Source: an uncultured Paludibacter sp.
GTDB lineage: Bacteria; Bacteroidota; Bacteroidia; Bacteroidales; Paludibacteraceae
Assembly (NCBI GenBank): GCA_937897985.1
Contig: CALCBD010000009.1
Span: 1-64,000 of the forward strand
Reading direction: 5' to 3'
DNA: 64,000 nt
Both the position numbers and the translations under genes were made by a program. Under the pieces are notes generated by a model. The model did no database searches. It had not been told where the DNA came from and saw only the letters and a list, made by a program, of their open reading frames with translations. Every line of letters starts with the position of its first letter. Within the stretch, counting starts at the first letter, position 1. Of the stretch, positions 1 to 9,212 are shown piece after piece.

Positions 1-76
1 GGGTTTCTGGTTCCGGGTTTCGGGTTTCGGGTTTCGGGTTCCGGGTTTCGGGTTCCGGGTTCCGGGTTTCGGGTCG
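1..76. repeat. G-rich heptamer tandem array (left copy)
   Basis: About ten head-to-tail copies of a 7-base unit, GGGTTTC or GGGTTCC, run from the window edge to about position 75. The true left end is outside the window. GGG triplets spaced by four bases fit a G-quadruplex pattern on the + strand. The array is inverted relative to the one at 566-609, so the two enclose the four-helix-bundle gene between them. Confidence 0.85.
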
Positions 77-107
77 TGAGTTTTTTATTTATCATTACCT
101 TTCATTA

Positions 108-509
108 TTATTCCTGTTGTTTTTTGTATTTTACTCCTTTGAATTCTGAATTTCTTAAATAACTAATAAATTTACCTAATTTTTCAGATAATGTTTCTGT
201 TTCTTTTATAATATACTCAAGCTCCTCCGGACTAATATAATTAAAATCAAAAGCTCTATATGATTGCGAACGAACTTCACCAATTGAACCTTTTGAAATT
301 GTCAGGAAATTTATAAACTCTTTATTTCCTTCCCTTTCAAAACCTTCAGCAATATTGTCCATCGCAGAGCCACTCGATCGTTTAATTTGATCTTTTAATG
401 AAAAATCTCTCGAAAAATGTTCTTTATTTGTCAATGTATAAACATATTTACAAATTTCTCTCGATTTTTTCCAAACTTCTAAATCTTCAAATCTTAGAAT
501 AGTAGCCAT
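108..509 (-). CDS. four-helix-bundle protein (23S rRNA intervening-sequence type)
   Basis: This 133-residue protein belongs to the S23/IVP four-helix-bundle family (TIGR02436 type). Visible family hallmarks are the N-terminal FEDLEVWKKSREI stretch, a central LKDQIKRSSGSAMDNIAEGF helix pair, and a closing helix near YISPEELEYIIKETETL. Family members were first found inside 23S rRNA intervening sequences; others are free-standing in Bacteroidota, and the Avd proteins of diversity-generating retroelements share the fold. No biochemical role is established for the free-standing type. There is no signal peptide, so it should be cytoplasmic. The gene stands alone, transcribed leftward, between two inverted heptamer arrays, which suggests it belongs to a small mobile or repeat-bounded unit rather than to the neighbouring sugar operon. 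The start is the only ATG that keeps the N-terminal family motif. Confidence 0.88.
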   Translation of the reverse strand: MATILRFEDLEVWKKSREICKYVYTLTNKEHFSRDFSLKDQIKRSSGSAMDNIAEGFEREGNKEFINFLTISKGSIGEVRSQSYRAFDFNYISPEELEYIIKETETLSEKLGKFISYLRNSEFKGVKYKKQQE

Positions 510-565
510 TTTAAATTAAATTTTGAGTAAAATTATTAAGGAAATGTATAATAGTAAAATATCAA

Positions 566-609
566 AACCAGAACCCAAAACCCGAAACCCAAAACCCGAA
601 ACCCGAAAC
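566..609. repeat. G-rich heptamer tandem array (right, inverted copy)
   Basis: About five or six degenerate copies of AACCCGA/AACCCAA on the + strand, that is GGGTTTC on the minus strand. It is the inverse of the array at 1-76 and ends only a few bases from the stop codon of the LacI-family gene. Some units are 8 bases long (AAAACCCG), so the periodicity is imperfect. It could pair with the left array in RNA or single-stranded DNA. Confidence 0.8.
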
Positions 610-614
610 TACTT

Positions 615-1628
615 TTACCTCGTCGTCCCTCGTATAATCAAATTCGTTTTTACAATTTTATTGCTGTACTGACCCTGAGTTTCTCCGTTAATTTTATCAA
701 TCAGAAGTTTGGCAGCGTGTTTTCCCATTTCGTAACCATGTTGTTCTACGGTACTTAGCATCGGATCACAGGCTTTTGCTAGTTCGCCATCCGAGAAACC
801 CATGATTGACACATCCTGTGGAATTTTAAGTTTGGCCAATTTGGCAGCATAAAGTATACCTGCAGCACAATGATCGTTAATGGCAAAAAAACCATCCGGA
901 CGATTAGGCCTGTCTAAAATTTCGGGGGTAATGATGATGGCTTCCTCACGTGTATCACAAACCTTGATCAGCGAATCGTCCACCTGTAGACCGTATTTTC
1001 GGAGTGCATCCATGTACCCGTTTTTGCGGTTTTTCGAAATCTCAAGATGAAAAGGAGAACTGTAAAAGGCAATTCTTTTACAACCGGTCTGAATCAGATA
1101 TTCAACTGCAGCAAAGGCTCCGGCATAGTCGTCGACCACAACACGGTCGGTATTGATACCTATACAAATTCTGTCGAAAAACACCAGCGGAATATCACTG
1201 TCGATAATGTCCTGAAAATGGCTGTAATCAGTGGTATGTTTGGCCAGCGAAGCCAAAACACCTGAAACGCGTGTAGCTATCAGAGCCTGTGTATTCCTTA
1301 CTTCTTTATCATAATCCTCGTCCGACTGACAAATAATTACGTTATAACCTTCGGCATTAGCCACCTGCTCGATACCCGACAATATCGACGAGAAAAAGTA
1401 ATGTACAATTTCGGGTACAATAACTCCGATTGTATTATTTTTACTCATCCTCAGACTGAGAGCGAGTGTGTTGGGTTTATAATTAAAATCCTTGGCATAT
1501 TTATTAACGGCATCTTTCGTGTCCTGACTAATATCAGGATGATTTTTGAGGGCACGCGAAACCGTCGAAGGAGAGATATTCAAAGCTTTTGCAATGTCTT
1601 TGATTGTAATCGGTGATTTTTTTATCAT
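615..1628 (-). CDS. LacI/GalR-family transcriptional regulator
   Basis: This 337-residue protein is a full-length LacI-family regulator. Residues about 8-55 form the helix-turn-helix and hinge (ITIKDIAKALNISPSTVSRA, then DFNYKPN). Residues about 65-335 form the periplasmic-binding-protein-like effector domain, starting at NTIGVIVPEI and including FFAINDHCAAG and MGFSDGELAKACDP. It should bind an operator as a dimer and respond to a sugar or sugar-phosphate. It is divergent from the SusC/SusD operon at 2032, and a LacI-type palindrome sits between them at 1835-1848, so it most likely controls that operon and perhaps itself. On the minus strand a TACTTTTG -7-like element lies at 1782-1775, but no good -33 element was seen. 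The inducer cannot be read from the sequence; the SusE-like proteins hint at a maltodextrin-like glycan. Confidence 0.92.
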   Translation of the reverse strand: MIKKSPITIKDIAKALNISPSTVSRALKNHPDISQDTKDAVNKYAKDFNYKPNTLALSLRMSKNNTIGVIVPEIVHYFFSSILSGIEQVANAEGYNVIICQSDEDYDKEVRNTQALIATRVSGVLASLAKHTTDYSHFQDIIDSDIPLVFFDRICIGINTDRVVVDDYAGAFAAVEYLIQTGCKRIAFYSSPFHLEISKNRKNGYMDALRKYGLQVDDSLIKVCDTREEAIIITPEILDRPNRPDGFFAINDHCAAGILYAAKLAKLKIPQDVSIMGFSDGELAKACDPMLSTVEQHGYEMGKHAAKLLIDKINGETQGQYSNKIVKTNLIIRGTTR

Positions 1629-1834
1629 TTGAATTTGTAGTTTGAAATCAAAATGAGAAACCTTATAGCATCAGAATTATATAAACATCAAACATTCAAC
1701 AAGATACACAAAACAAAAATTAGCTGAAACAAATCAAAAAACATTGAATATCTGAACGATAAATAATCAATTGACAAAAGTATAATACTTTATTCGAAAA
1801 AAAAATTTTTTATACAAAAAAACATAATTTTATT

Positions 1835-1848
1835 CGCAAACGATTGCG
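1835..1848. promoter_or_regulatory. putative LacI-family operator
   Basis: The 14-bp sequence CGCAAACGATTGCG is a near-perfect palindrome with a central CG, the standard form for LacI/GalR operators. It lies 33 bp upstream of the -33 element of the susC promoter, and upstream of the lacI -7 element on the other strand. An operator placed ahead of the promoter would fit activation or looping better than simple blocking. The site is seen directly; the binding protein is inferred from the adjacent lacI-type gene. Confidence 0.7.
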
Positions 1849-1880
1849 TAAAATATTTATGTCATTAGAACATTCAGGAA

Positions 1881-1910
1881 TTGCAATTAAATATTAATAC
1901 TCTATTTTTG
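1881..1910 (+). promoter_or_regulatory. Bacteroidota-type promoter of the SusC operon
   Basis: TTG at 1881-1883 and TATTTTTG at 1903-1910 are separated by exactly 19 bases, matching the -33/-7 pattern of the Bacteroidota primary sigma factor. Transcription should start near 1917, which leaves a leader of about 115 nt before the ATG at 2032. Confidence 0.7.
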
Positions 1911-2031
1911 CGCTATTAAAAATCAATCAGAAATGGTATTATCATAAGGAATAACAAGTTCTTAGGTGTCCGGGAAGAGCGATTTTTTATTACAAAATAA
2001 TTGAAGTTTCAACCTTTAAAAAAATCAATGC

Positions 2032-5010
2032 ATGAAGTACACAAACTTTAAGCTTAAATTACGTGCGTTTTTGGCCGTTTTTGTGTTGTTATTTTTTGGT
2101 GTTTTTGCGAATGCACAAAAAATCAACGTGACTGGTGTAGTCAAAGATGCAGTAAACGGGGAACCAATCCTCGGAGCCAACATTCTTGAAAAAGGAACTA
2201 CCAATGGTACCATTACCAATTTAGATGGTCAGTTCACACTTTCTGTTTCATCAAATGCAGTGTTGATAGTCAAATATGTAGGCTATCAGTCCGTTGAAAT
2301 TGCCGTATCAGGCAATAGAAATCTTGTTATCAAACTTAAAGAAGACGCAGTAGCACTCGGCGAAGTTGTAGCCATTGGTTATGCCACTGTAAAAAAGAAC
2401 GATGCAACAGGTTCGATCACAGCCATTAAGCCGGACAAACTCAACAAAGGTCTGACCACTAATGCGCAGGACATGATCACAGGTAAAATTGCCGGTGTAA
2501 ATGTAACCTCCAACGGAGGAACCCCCGGTGCCGGAGCTACAATCCGTATTCGTGGAGGCTCGTCATTATCCGCAAGCAACGATCCGCTTATTGTTATCGA
2601 CGGTCTGACCATTGATAACGAAGGAATCAAAGGTGTATCAAATCCTTTAAGCACAATTAACCCAAATGATATCGAATCATTTACAGTACTTAAAGACGCC
2701 TCTGCAACCGCTATTTACGGTTCACGCGCTTCGAATGGTGTAATCATTATTACCACTAAAAAAGGTGAAAAAGGATCGAAACCACGTATCAGCTACGATG
2801 GCAACGTATCGGTTGGCGTAGTTGGTAAAACACTCGACGTAATGACAGGCGATGAATTCCGCGATTATGTAACCAAACTTTATGGTACCAACAGTGATGC
2901 CTACAGAGCACTTGGAACAGAAAATACCGACTGGCAGAGCCAGATTTACCGCACTGCAGTCAGTCATGATCATAGTGTAAGCGTTACCGGTGGTTTAAAA
3001 AACATGCCTTATCGGGCTTCGTTAGGTTACACCAACCAGAATGGTATCATCAAAACATCCAACTTCGAGAGATATACAGGTTCGTTCAATATTAACCCTT
3101 CATTTTTTGAAGATCATTTAAAACTGAATATTAACGCCAAGGGAATGATTGTAAACAACCGTTTTGCCGATCAGGGCGTTATCGGAGCTGCTGCTTCAAT
3201 GGACCCCACAAAACCGGTTACTTCGGATGTTGATCCATATAAAACCACATTCGGCGGATACTGGCAGTGGATAACTTCAGGAACTACCTTCAATTCACTG
3301 GCAGTTCAGAATCCTCTTGCTACATTGAGTCTGAAGCAGGACAAATCAAATGCTTATGATTTAATCGGCAATATTGAAGCCGATTATAAACTACACTTCC
3401 TGCCCGATATGCATGCTCATTTGAACCTGGGTATCGACAGATCGTATGGAAAACAGGATTTGTTTATTCCTCTTACAAGCCCGAGCGACAACCAGAAAGG
3501 ACGTACCGGTTTTTCGGATCAGTTGAAAAACAATCAGATTCTTACTTTCTATATTGACTATGCAAAAGAAATCGGTTTACATAATTTCAATGCAATGGCC
3601 GGTTACGAATGGCAACATTATTACAGAAGCGGTGAATGGAATTACACAGCTTTAGACGGAGTTACCAATCCTTCAGCTCAGGTTTGGAAAACAGAGAATT
3701 ACCTGGTATCTTTCTTTGGCAGATTGAATTACACTTATGCCAACAAGTATTTGTTGACTGCCACAGTTCGTAACGACGGTTCTTCGAGGTTTGCTCCCGA
3801 AACCCGTTGGGGTATTTTCCCGTCATTTGCTTTTGCATGGAAAATCATGGAAGAAGATTTCATGAAAGGAAACGCTACTTTCTCTGACCTCAAGCTGCGT
3901 CTGGGTTATGGTGTTACCGGTCAGCAAAATATTAACAATGGTGACTATCCATATATTCCCACATACACAGTTAACCAGGAAGGTGCATTTTATCCAATGG
4001 ATGGTGTTTATGTATCGACTTACAGACCGGGTGCTTTCAATAAAAACCTTAAATGGGAAGAAACCACTACCTCGAATGTAGGTTTCGATTGGGGAGTACT
4101 GAACAACAGACTTACAGGTACAGTGGATTATTATCAACGTACAACCAACGATTTGATTAATATTGTGGACATCCCTGCAGGTACTAACTTTAAAAACCGC
4201 GTTATCAGCAATATCGGTTCGCTCGAAAACAAAGGTATTGAAGTAGCAATTACCGGTAAACCTGTTGCAACGAAAGATTTGCAATGGGATTTAAACTACA
4301 ATTTTACGTATAACAACAACAAAATTACCAAACTTACTACCGGATCACAGGAAGGTTATTATGTAGCTACCGGTGGTATTTCTTCGGGAACAGGTAATAA
4401 TGTTCAGGCTCATTCTGTAGGTTATCCGGCAAGTTCATTCTATGTTTACGAACAGGTTTATGACAATGCAGACAAACCCATCGAAGGACTTTATGTAGAC
4501 CGCAACGGTGATGGCGTAATCAATGATGATGACAGGTATTTCTTCCACAATCCGAATGCTGATTTTACAATGGGATTCAGTTCAAAACTGATCTATAAAA
4601 ACCTTGATTTCGGATTTACATTGCGTGCAAGTATCGGTAACTTCGTTTACAACGATGTGGCTGCAAACCGTGCTAACGTTGGTCAGAGTGGTGTATGGTC
4701 TACTTCAGGATTCCTTGTAAATAAACCACAATCTGCATTTGAAACCAACTTCGTAGGACGTACCAACTGGTATTTCTCAGATTATTACGTTCAGAATGCT
4801 TCTTTCCTGCGTTGTGATAACATTACTTTAGGATATACATTCAAAAACCCTGTGAAAGGAATTCAGGGCGGACGTATTTCGGCGACAGTACAAAATCCGT
4901 TTGTTATTACCAAATATAAAGGATTGGATCCGGAAATCTTTGGTGGAATTGACAACAATATTTATCCGCGACCTGTCATGACAGTGATCGGGTTAACCCT
5001 TAACTTTTAA
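2032..5010 (+). CDS. SusC/RagA-family TonB-linked outer-membrane transporter
   Basis: This 992-residue protein is a SusC-like glycan importer of the outer membrane. A signal peptide covers about residues 1-28 (ends FANAQ). A carboxypeptidase-regulatory-like domain follows at about 30-105 (VTGVVKDAVNGEPILGANI). A TonB-box-like stretch and plug domain come next at about 110-235, with GYATVKKNDATGSI, IRIRGGSS, PLIVIDG and KDASATAIYGSRASNGVI. The rest is the 22-strand barrel, ending in an aromatic-terminated strand (MTVIGLTLNF), as outer-membrane barrels do. It works with the SusD protein starting 23 bases downstream and draws energy from TonB-ExbBD. Substrate specificity cannot be assigned with certainty; the downstream SusE-type proteins point to a starch- or maltodextrin-like glycan. 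Length and domain order are normal for the family. Confidence 0.96.
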   Translation: MKYTNFKLKLRAFLAVFVLLFFGVFANAQKINVTGVVKDAVNGEPILGANILEKGTTNGTITNLDGQFTLSVSSNAVLIVKYVGYQSVEIAVSGNRNLVIKLKEDAVALGEVVAIGYATVKKNDATGSITAIKPDKLNKGLTTNAQDMITGKIAGVNVTSNGGTPGAGATIRIRGGSSLSASNDPLIVIDGLTIDNEGIKGVSNPLSTINPNDIESFTVLKDASATAIYGSRASNGVIIITTKKGEKGSKPRISYDGNVSVGVVGKTLDVMTGDEFRDYVTKLYGTNSDAYRALGTENTDWQSQIYRTAVSHDHSVSVTGGLKNMPYRASLGYTNQNGIIKTSNFERYTGSFNINPSFFEDHLKLNINAKGMIVNNRFADQGVIGAAASMDPTKPVTSDVDPYKTTFGGYWQWITSGTTFNSLAVQNPLATLSLKQDKSNAYDLIGNIEADYKLHFLPDMHAHLNLGIDRSYGKQDLFIPLTSPSDNQKGRTGFSDQLKNNQILTFYIDYAKEIGLHNFNAMAGYEWQHYYRSGEWNYTALDGVTNPSAQVWKTENYLVSFFGRLNYTYANKYLLTATVRNDGSSRFAPETRWGIFPSFAFAWKIMEEDFMKGNATFSDLKLRLGYGVTGQQNINNGDYPYIPTYTVNQEGAFYPMDGVYVSTYRPGAFNKNLKWEETTTSNVGFDWGVLNNRLTGTVDYYQRTTNDLINIVDIPAGTNFKNRVISNIGSLENKGIEVAITGKPVATKDLQWDLNYNFTYNNNKITKLTTGSQEGYYVATGGISSGTGNNVQAHSVGYPASSFYVYEQVYDNADKPIEGLYVDRNGDGVINDDDRYFFHNPNADFTMGFSSKLIYKNLDFGFTLRASIGNFVYNDVAANRANVGQSGVWSTSGFLVNKPQSAFETNFVGRTNWYFSDYYVQNASFLRCDNITLGYTFKNPVKGIQGGRISATVQNPFVITKYKGLDPEIFGGIDNNIYPRPVMTVIGLTLNF

Positions 5011-5033
5011 TAATCCTGTAAAAAAGTAATCAT

Positions 5034-6638
5034 ATGAAATATATAAATAATAAATTAGTTATCGCGATAATGTCAGTATTGCTATCAGTGAGCCTGACTT
5101 CGTGTGTAGATGATTTGAATGTAACACCTATCGATCCGAGTGTAACACAAACATTTAATCAGGATGGTGTATTTGCAAAGATTTACGCTTCGTTCGCACT
5201 TACAGGTCAACAGGGTGCTGCCGGAAGCGGTGACCTCGACGGTATCGATGAAGGTACATCCTCTTTCATTCGTTTGATATGGAACCTGAATGAACTTACC
5301 ACCGATGAAGCCATCTGTTCATGGGGCGACCCCGGTATACCTGAAATGAATTTCAACACTTGGACATCTTCACACGATCAGTTGAAAGGATTATATGCAC
5401 GTTTCTATTTCGGAATTTCGTTGTGTAATTTATTCCTCGACCAAACTGAAGGACAAACAGATGACAAAAGCGTAAAACAACGTGCTGAAGCCCGTTACAT
5501 GCGTGCCCTGAATTACTATTATCTGCTCGATATGTTTGGAAATGTTCCTTTTGCCACCAAAGTGACCACTGAACTCCCGAAACAAATTTCGAGAGCTGAT
5601 TTGTACACATGGATACTTAAAGAACTGACCGAAATTGAAGCAGATATGTATGCCCCGCGTACAGGTCCTTATTATCGTGCCGATCAGGCTGCCAACTGGA
5701 TGTTACAAACCAGACTGTATCTGAATGCACAGGTTTATACAGGAACAGCACAATGGAACAAAGCTGCTGAATATGCCATGAAGGTTATGAACTCAGCTTA
5801 TAAACTGAATCCGAGCTACAAACAACTGTTCATGGCTGATAATGCCGGAACATTCGACAAATCGACTGTAAACACAGCTCCACAGGAAATCATCCTTCCG
5901 ATTGCTGCTGATGGTGTACAAACTAAAAGCTGGGGAAATACATTGTTCGTAATTGCTTCAACCAGAACCACTGGTATGCCTGCATGGGGTACAAGTGAAG
6001 GTTGGGGTGGTAACCGTGCCCGCTACTCACTGGGTAAAAAATTCTTCCCAAGCGGAATACCTGCAGGATCAGATCTTACCAAACTTCAAACCCTTGCAGG
6101 TGACGACAGAGCAATGTTTTACGGCTGGGACATTTCGGAAAGCAAATCGACTGACGTAATGAAAGTAGTAAGTCCTGCCATTTTCAAACAGGGTTTATCA
6201 GTTACCAAATACACCAATCTTCGCGCTGATGGCGGAGCAACCAGTCATGTTCAGTTTATTGACACCGATTATCCTTTGATGCGTACCGCCGAAGCATATC
6301 TTTCTTATGCCGAAGCAGTAACCAGAGGTGCAGGCGTTTTGAACGGAAAAGCAGCTCTTGATGCGGTAAATGACTTACGTACCCGTGCTCATGCAACGAG
6401 ACTTAATGCATTGTCGCTCGAAACCCTGTGTGATGAATGGTCGAGAGAATTTTTCTTCGAAGGACGTCGTCGTACCGACCTGATACGTTTTGGATTCTAT
6501 GGAGGAAGCGACTATAACTGGGAATGGAAAGGCGGATCGATGGCAGGAACAAAATTCAGTGTGAATTACAACCTGTTCCCGATTCCAACAACCGATTTGA
6601 CAGCAAATCCAAACCTGGAACAAAACAAAGGTTATTAA
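5034..6638 (+). CDS. SusD/RagB-family glycan-binding lipoprotein
   Basis: This 534-residue protein is the surface glycan-binding partner of the SusC homologue just upstream. It has a lipoprotein signal peptide with the lipidated cysteine near residue 24 (SLTSC). Family hallmarks include the TPR-like helical core (EARYMRALNYYYLLDMFGNVP) and the C-terminal SusD motif (EWSREFFFEGRRRTDLIRFG). It should cap the SusC barrel and deliver oligosaccharide. The 23-base gap to the SusC gene, with no terminator, indicates co-transcription. Length is typical. A role other than glycan binding is unlikely, but the actual sugar is not visible from the sequence. Confidence 0.95.
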   Translation: MKYINNKLVIAIMSVLLSVSLTSCVDDLNVTPIDPSVTQTFNQDGVFAKIYASFALTGQQGAAGSGDLDGIDEGTSSFIRLIWNLNELTTDEAICSWGDPGIPEMNFNTWTSSHDQLKGLYARFYFGISLCNLFLDQTEGQTDDKSVKQRAEARYMRALNYYYLLDMFGNVPFATKVTTELPKQISRADLYTWILKELTEIEADMYAPRTGPYYRADQAANWMLQTRLYLNAQVYTGTAQWNKAAEYAMKVMNSAYKLNPSYKQLFMADNAGTFDKSTVNTAPQEIILPIAADGVQTKSWGNTLFVIASTRTTGMPAWGTSEGWGGNRARYSLGKKFFPSGIPAGSDLTKLQTLAGDDRAMFYGWDISESKSTDVMKVVSPAIFKQGLSVTKYTNLRADGGATSHVQFIDTDYPLMRTAEAYLSYAEAVTRGAGVLNGKAALDAVNDLRTRAHATRLNALSLETLCDEWSREFFFEGRRRTDLIRFGFYGGSDYNWEWKGGSMAGTKFSVNYNLFPIPTTDLTANPNLEQNKGY

Positions 6639-6664
6639 TTAAATCTTATTAAAACAAAAAAAGA

Positions 6665-7891
6665 ATGGATATGAAAAATAGAAATATTTATAAAGTATTC
6701 GGGATTTTATTAAGCCTTGTTTTATTCACCGCGTGTGAAGATGAGGCCAAAAGTCCGGTAATAAATGCAGCTGCACAGGATGGTACTCTTTCGTTTGTAT
6801 TGAATGAATCACAATACAGTAACTGGACTTATGTCCTTTCGGATGCCAATGCTTCTAAAGAAATGGACGCACTTACCTGCAAACAGCCTGATTACGGATT
6901 TACTGCAGCTGTAACTTATACAACTCAGGTAAGTTTCACCAACACTTTTGCTGCCGGCACTTTTCAAAGTCTGCCAACATCAATTAATGGTGAAAAAGTA
7001 AGTATTAATACCAAGGAAATGAACAAGGCAATGATAGCACTTTCCGGTGGAGTATTGCCCGACCCGGTTGTTACCAAAGATGTTTATGTACGTTTAAAAG
7101 CAATGGTGAGCGAGGCAACAAAAAATCCGCTAAGCGACACACTTACCGTTAAACCTCTTTATTCCAATGTGATTAAAATCAAGGTACAGCCTTACATCGA
7201 ACCTCTTATGCCTTTCAACGAAGTTACACCAATGCCTTATTACATTGTTGGCTTGGGTGACGGTGCATGGAACAACAGTACTGCAGGTTTGGGAAAATCT
7301 TTAATTCCGCTCAGCGTGGTGGCTGGTAATAAATACAATGCTCAGGGTGCAGGTGAATATACATTTACCGGCTATTTCCAGGCTTCAAGAACATTTAAAC
7401 TGATACGTGATATCGGAAGCTGGACTGAACAATGGGGAAATAAAGGCGGAGATGGGATTAATAATCTGATCAACAAGGCAATTGCCGGCGAAGAACCCTC
7501 CAACATTAAAGTTCCTGCCGATGGATACTATACCATTACACTGAACTCTATCAATAATACACTGAAAGTGACTGCTTCAACAGCAACACCTGCTAATCTG
7601 GCAAGTATGGGTATGATTGGTGAATTCAACGGTTGGGCTGCTGATGTGGCTATGTCGCCGGTTGAAACAAAGAACAATCATGTTTGGTATGTAACTTATA
7701 CTTTCTCAGCAAATTCAGCTTCAGATGGTGGATGTAAATTCAGAGCCAACGGTAACTGGGATGTAAACTGGGGTGCTCCTAATTTCCCTGTTGGAATCGG
7801 AACTCCGGGCGGTAAAAACATACTTTTCAAAAGTGGAAAATATACTGCTATTTTCAACGATATTGATGGTTGTTATTATTTTATCCAATAA
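6665..7891 (+). CDS. SusE/SusF-like surface glycan-binding lipoprotein (first copy)
   Basis: This 408-residue lipoprotein has its lipobox cysteine at about residue 24 (LVLFTAC). The N-terminal half resembles the SusE outer-membrane domain (TLSFVLNESQYSNW onward). Two carbohydrate-binding-like modules follow: one around PYYIVGLGDGAWNNSTAGLG, the other around MIGEFNGWAADVAMSP, ending with KFRANGNWDVNWG, in the style of SusE/SusF starch-binding modules. Aromatic-rich FNGW and NWDVNWG segments probably contact sugar. It is the third gene of the operon and is paralogous to the next gene over most of its length. The second in-frame ATG at 6671 is an alternative start. The role is inferred from the family; no catalytic domain is present. 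Confidence 0.88.
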   Translation: MDMKNRNIYKVFGILLSLVLFTACEDEAKSPVINAAAQDGTLSFVLNESQYSNWTYVLSDANASKEMDALTCKQPDYGFTAAVTYTTQVSFTNTFAAGTFQSLPTSINGEKVSINTKEMNKAMIALSGGVLPDPVVTKDVYVRLKAMVSEATKNPLSDTLTVKPLYSNVIKIKVQPYIEPLMPFNEVTPMPYYIVGLGDGAWNNSTAGLGKSLIPLSVVAGNKYNAQGAGEYTFTGYFQASRTFKLIRDIGSWTEQWGNKGGDGINNLINKAIAGEEPSNIKVPADGYYTITLNSINNTLKVTASTATPANLASMGMIGEFNGWAADVAMSPVETKNNHVWYVTYTFSANSASDGGCKFRANGNWDVNWGAPNFPVGIGTPGGKNILFKSGKYTAIFNDIDGCYYFIQ

Positions 7892-7904
7892 TATATTTGA
7901 GACA

Positions 7905-7932
7905 GGTACTACCGTTTTCAGGCGGTAGTACC
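7905..7932 (+). other. intercistronic hairpin between the two SusE-like genes
   Basis: A perfect 10-bp inverted repeat (GGTACTACCG / CGGTAGTACC) with an 8-base loop sits in the short gap between the two SusE-like genes. No T-run follows it, so it is not a standard intrinsic terminator. It may stabilise or process the upstream mRNA, or attenuate expression of the last gene. Confidence 0.6.
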
Positions 7933-7973
7933 GTCCAGAGAAAATTTACTAAACAAATTAAATTATATTGAAA

Positions 7974-9170
7974 ATGAAAAAAACAATATTATTCATATTT
8001 TCGCTTGTTATTGGATTGGCTTTCACAGCTTGCGAAGATCCTTATGCTAATCAGATGGTTGCCGAACCGGGTGGATATGAGCAGGGAGTGAAACAGGATG
8101 CAAATTTTGTTGTAGCCTTAAAAACAGGCGTTAGCCCGATAACTATTCAGGTTTCGCAATTGCCCAATACATTTTCATTGCTGACCTGTACATCTTTGCC
8201 AACTTTGATTGACACTACTGCGGCTTTATCCTATAAACTGCAAATTTCAAATAAGGCTGATTTTTCAACTTATGTTGATATGACATCAATGACTTATTCG
8301 GGCAAGGTAAACGAAGACATAAAAATCGGATACCAGGAACTCAACGTTAAGTTACTTGCTTACAATAATGCCGTAGCTGAACAAACTCTTTATGCCCGCG
8401 TGATGGCAATTATCAACAGAAGCGGATTGCAAACTGCTGTTACATCTTCAGTGCTGACATTCAAAGCAACTCCTTACAAAAATCCGCTGAAATCGTATAC
8501 TGAAGTAACTCCGAAACCATATTTCATTATCGGTATGGCAAACGGTGGCTGGAATAATTCCGCTTCCGGACTGGGAGTTTCGATTTATCCGATGACTGTG
8601 GTTCCCGGACTCAACTTTAATGCTGCAGGTAACGGTTTGTTTACATATACCGGTTATTTCTGGGCATCTAGAGGTTTCAAACTGATTCGTGATCTGGGTA
8701 ACTGGGACGAACAGTGGGGTAAATCAGGTTCTGCTTTTGTTCACAATGATGGTGGTTCGAGTGATATCAAGGTTGCTGCCGATGGTTACTATACCATTAC
8801 ACTTAATTCAGTTGAAAATACAATGACCATGGTACCTGCCACCGTAACACCTGTAAGTTACAGCAAAATTGGTTTAATCGGTGGATTCAACGGGTGGAGC
8901 AGTGATATCGTAATGTCACCATGCGAAGCTTCGAACAATCACAACTGGTATGCAACTGTCACCTTTACAGGTGACGATCAGGGCAAATTCCGCGCTAATG
9001 GCGGCTGGGATGTAAACTGGGGTACACCAAGCGATACTGCCGACGGCGATCCGCTTTATATGTTCACAGGTATTGGCAAGGGCAATGGTAAGAATATCGG
9101 CGTGAAAGCCGGAACTTACGTAGTGTTGTTCAATGACATTGATGGTGGTTACTGGTTCTTTAAACAGTAA
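7974..9170 (+). CDS. SusE/SusF-like surface glycan-binding lipoprotein (second copy)
   Basis: A lipoprotein of 398 residues when started at the ATG at 7974; an in-frame TTG lies six bases earlier but the ATG gives a cleaner signal peptide. The lipidated cysteine is about residue 20 (AFTAC). It has the same architecture as the preceding protein: an N-terminal SusE-type domain, then two glycan-binding-like modules recognised by PYFIIGMANGGWNNSASGLG and LIGGFNGWSSDIVMSP with KFRANGGWDVNWG. It therefore arose by tandem duplication. The C-terminal module carries a small insertion (SDTADGDPLYMFTG) that its neighbour lacks, which may change ligand preference. It is the last gene of the operon and is followed by an intrinsic terminator. 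Confidence 0.87.
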   Translation: MKKTILFIFSLVIGLAFTACEDPYANQMVAEPGGYEQGVKQDANFVVALKTGVSPITIQVSQLPNTFSLLTCTSLPTLIDTTAALSYKLQISNKADFSTYVDMTSMTYSGKVNEDIKIGYQELNVKLLAYNNAVAEQTLYARVMAIINRSGLQTAVTSSVLTFKATPYKNPLKSYTEVTPKPYFIIGMANGGWNNSASGLGVSIYPMTVVPGLNFNAAGNGLFTYTGYFWASRGFKLIRDLGNWDEQWGKSGSAFVHNDGGSSDIKVAADGYYTITLNSVENTMTMVPATVTPVSYSKIGLIGGFNGWSSDIVMSPCEASNNHNWYATVTFTGDDQGKFRANGGWDVNWGTPSDTADGDPLYMFTGIGKGNGKNIGVKAGTYVVLFNDIDGGYWFFKQ

Positions 9171-9212
9171 AATATTGGAACTGTAAATCATTTTACAGCT
9201 CGTTTTAACAAT

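Noticed and set aside
1..76. CRISPR-like repeat at the left edge
   Set aside because: The units are contiguous 7-mers without spacers, so it is not a CRISPR array.
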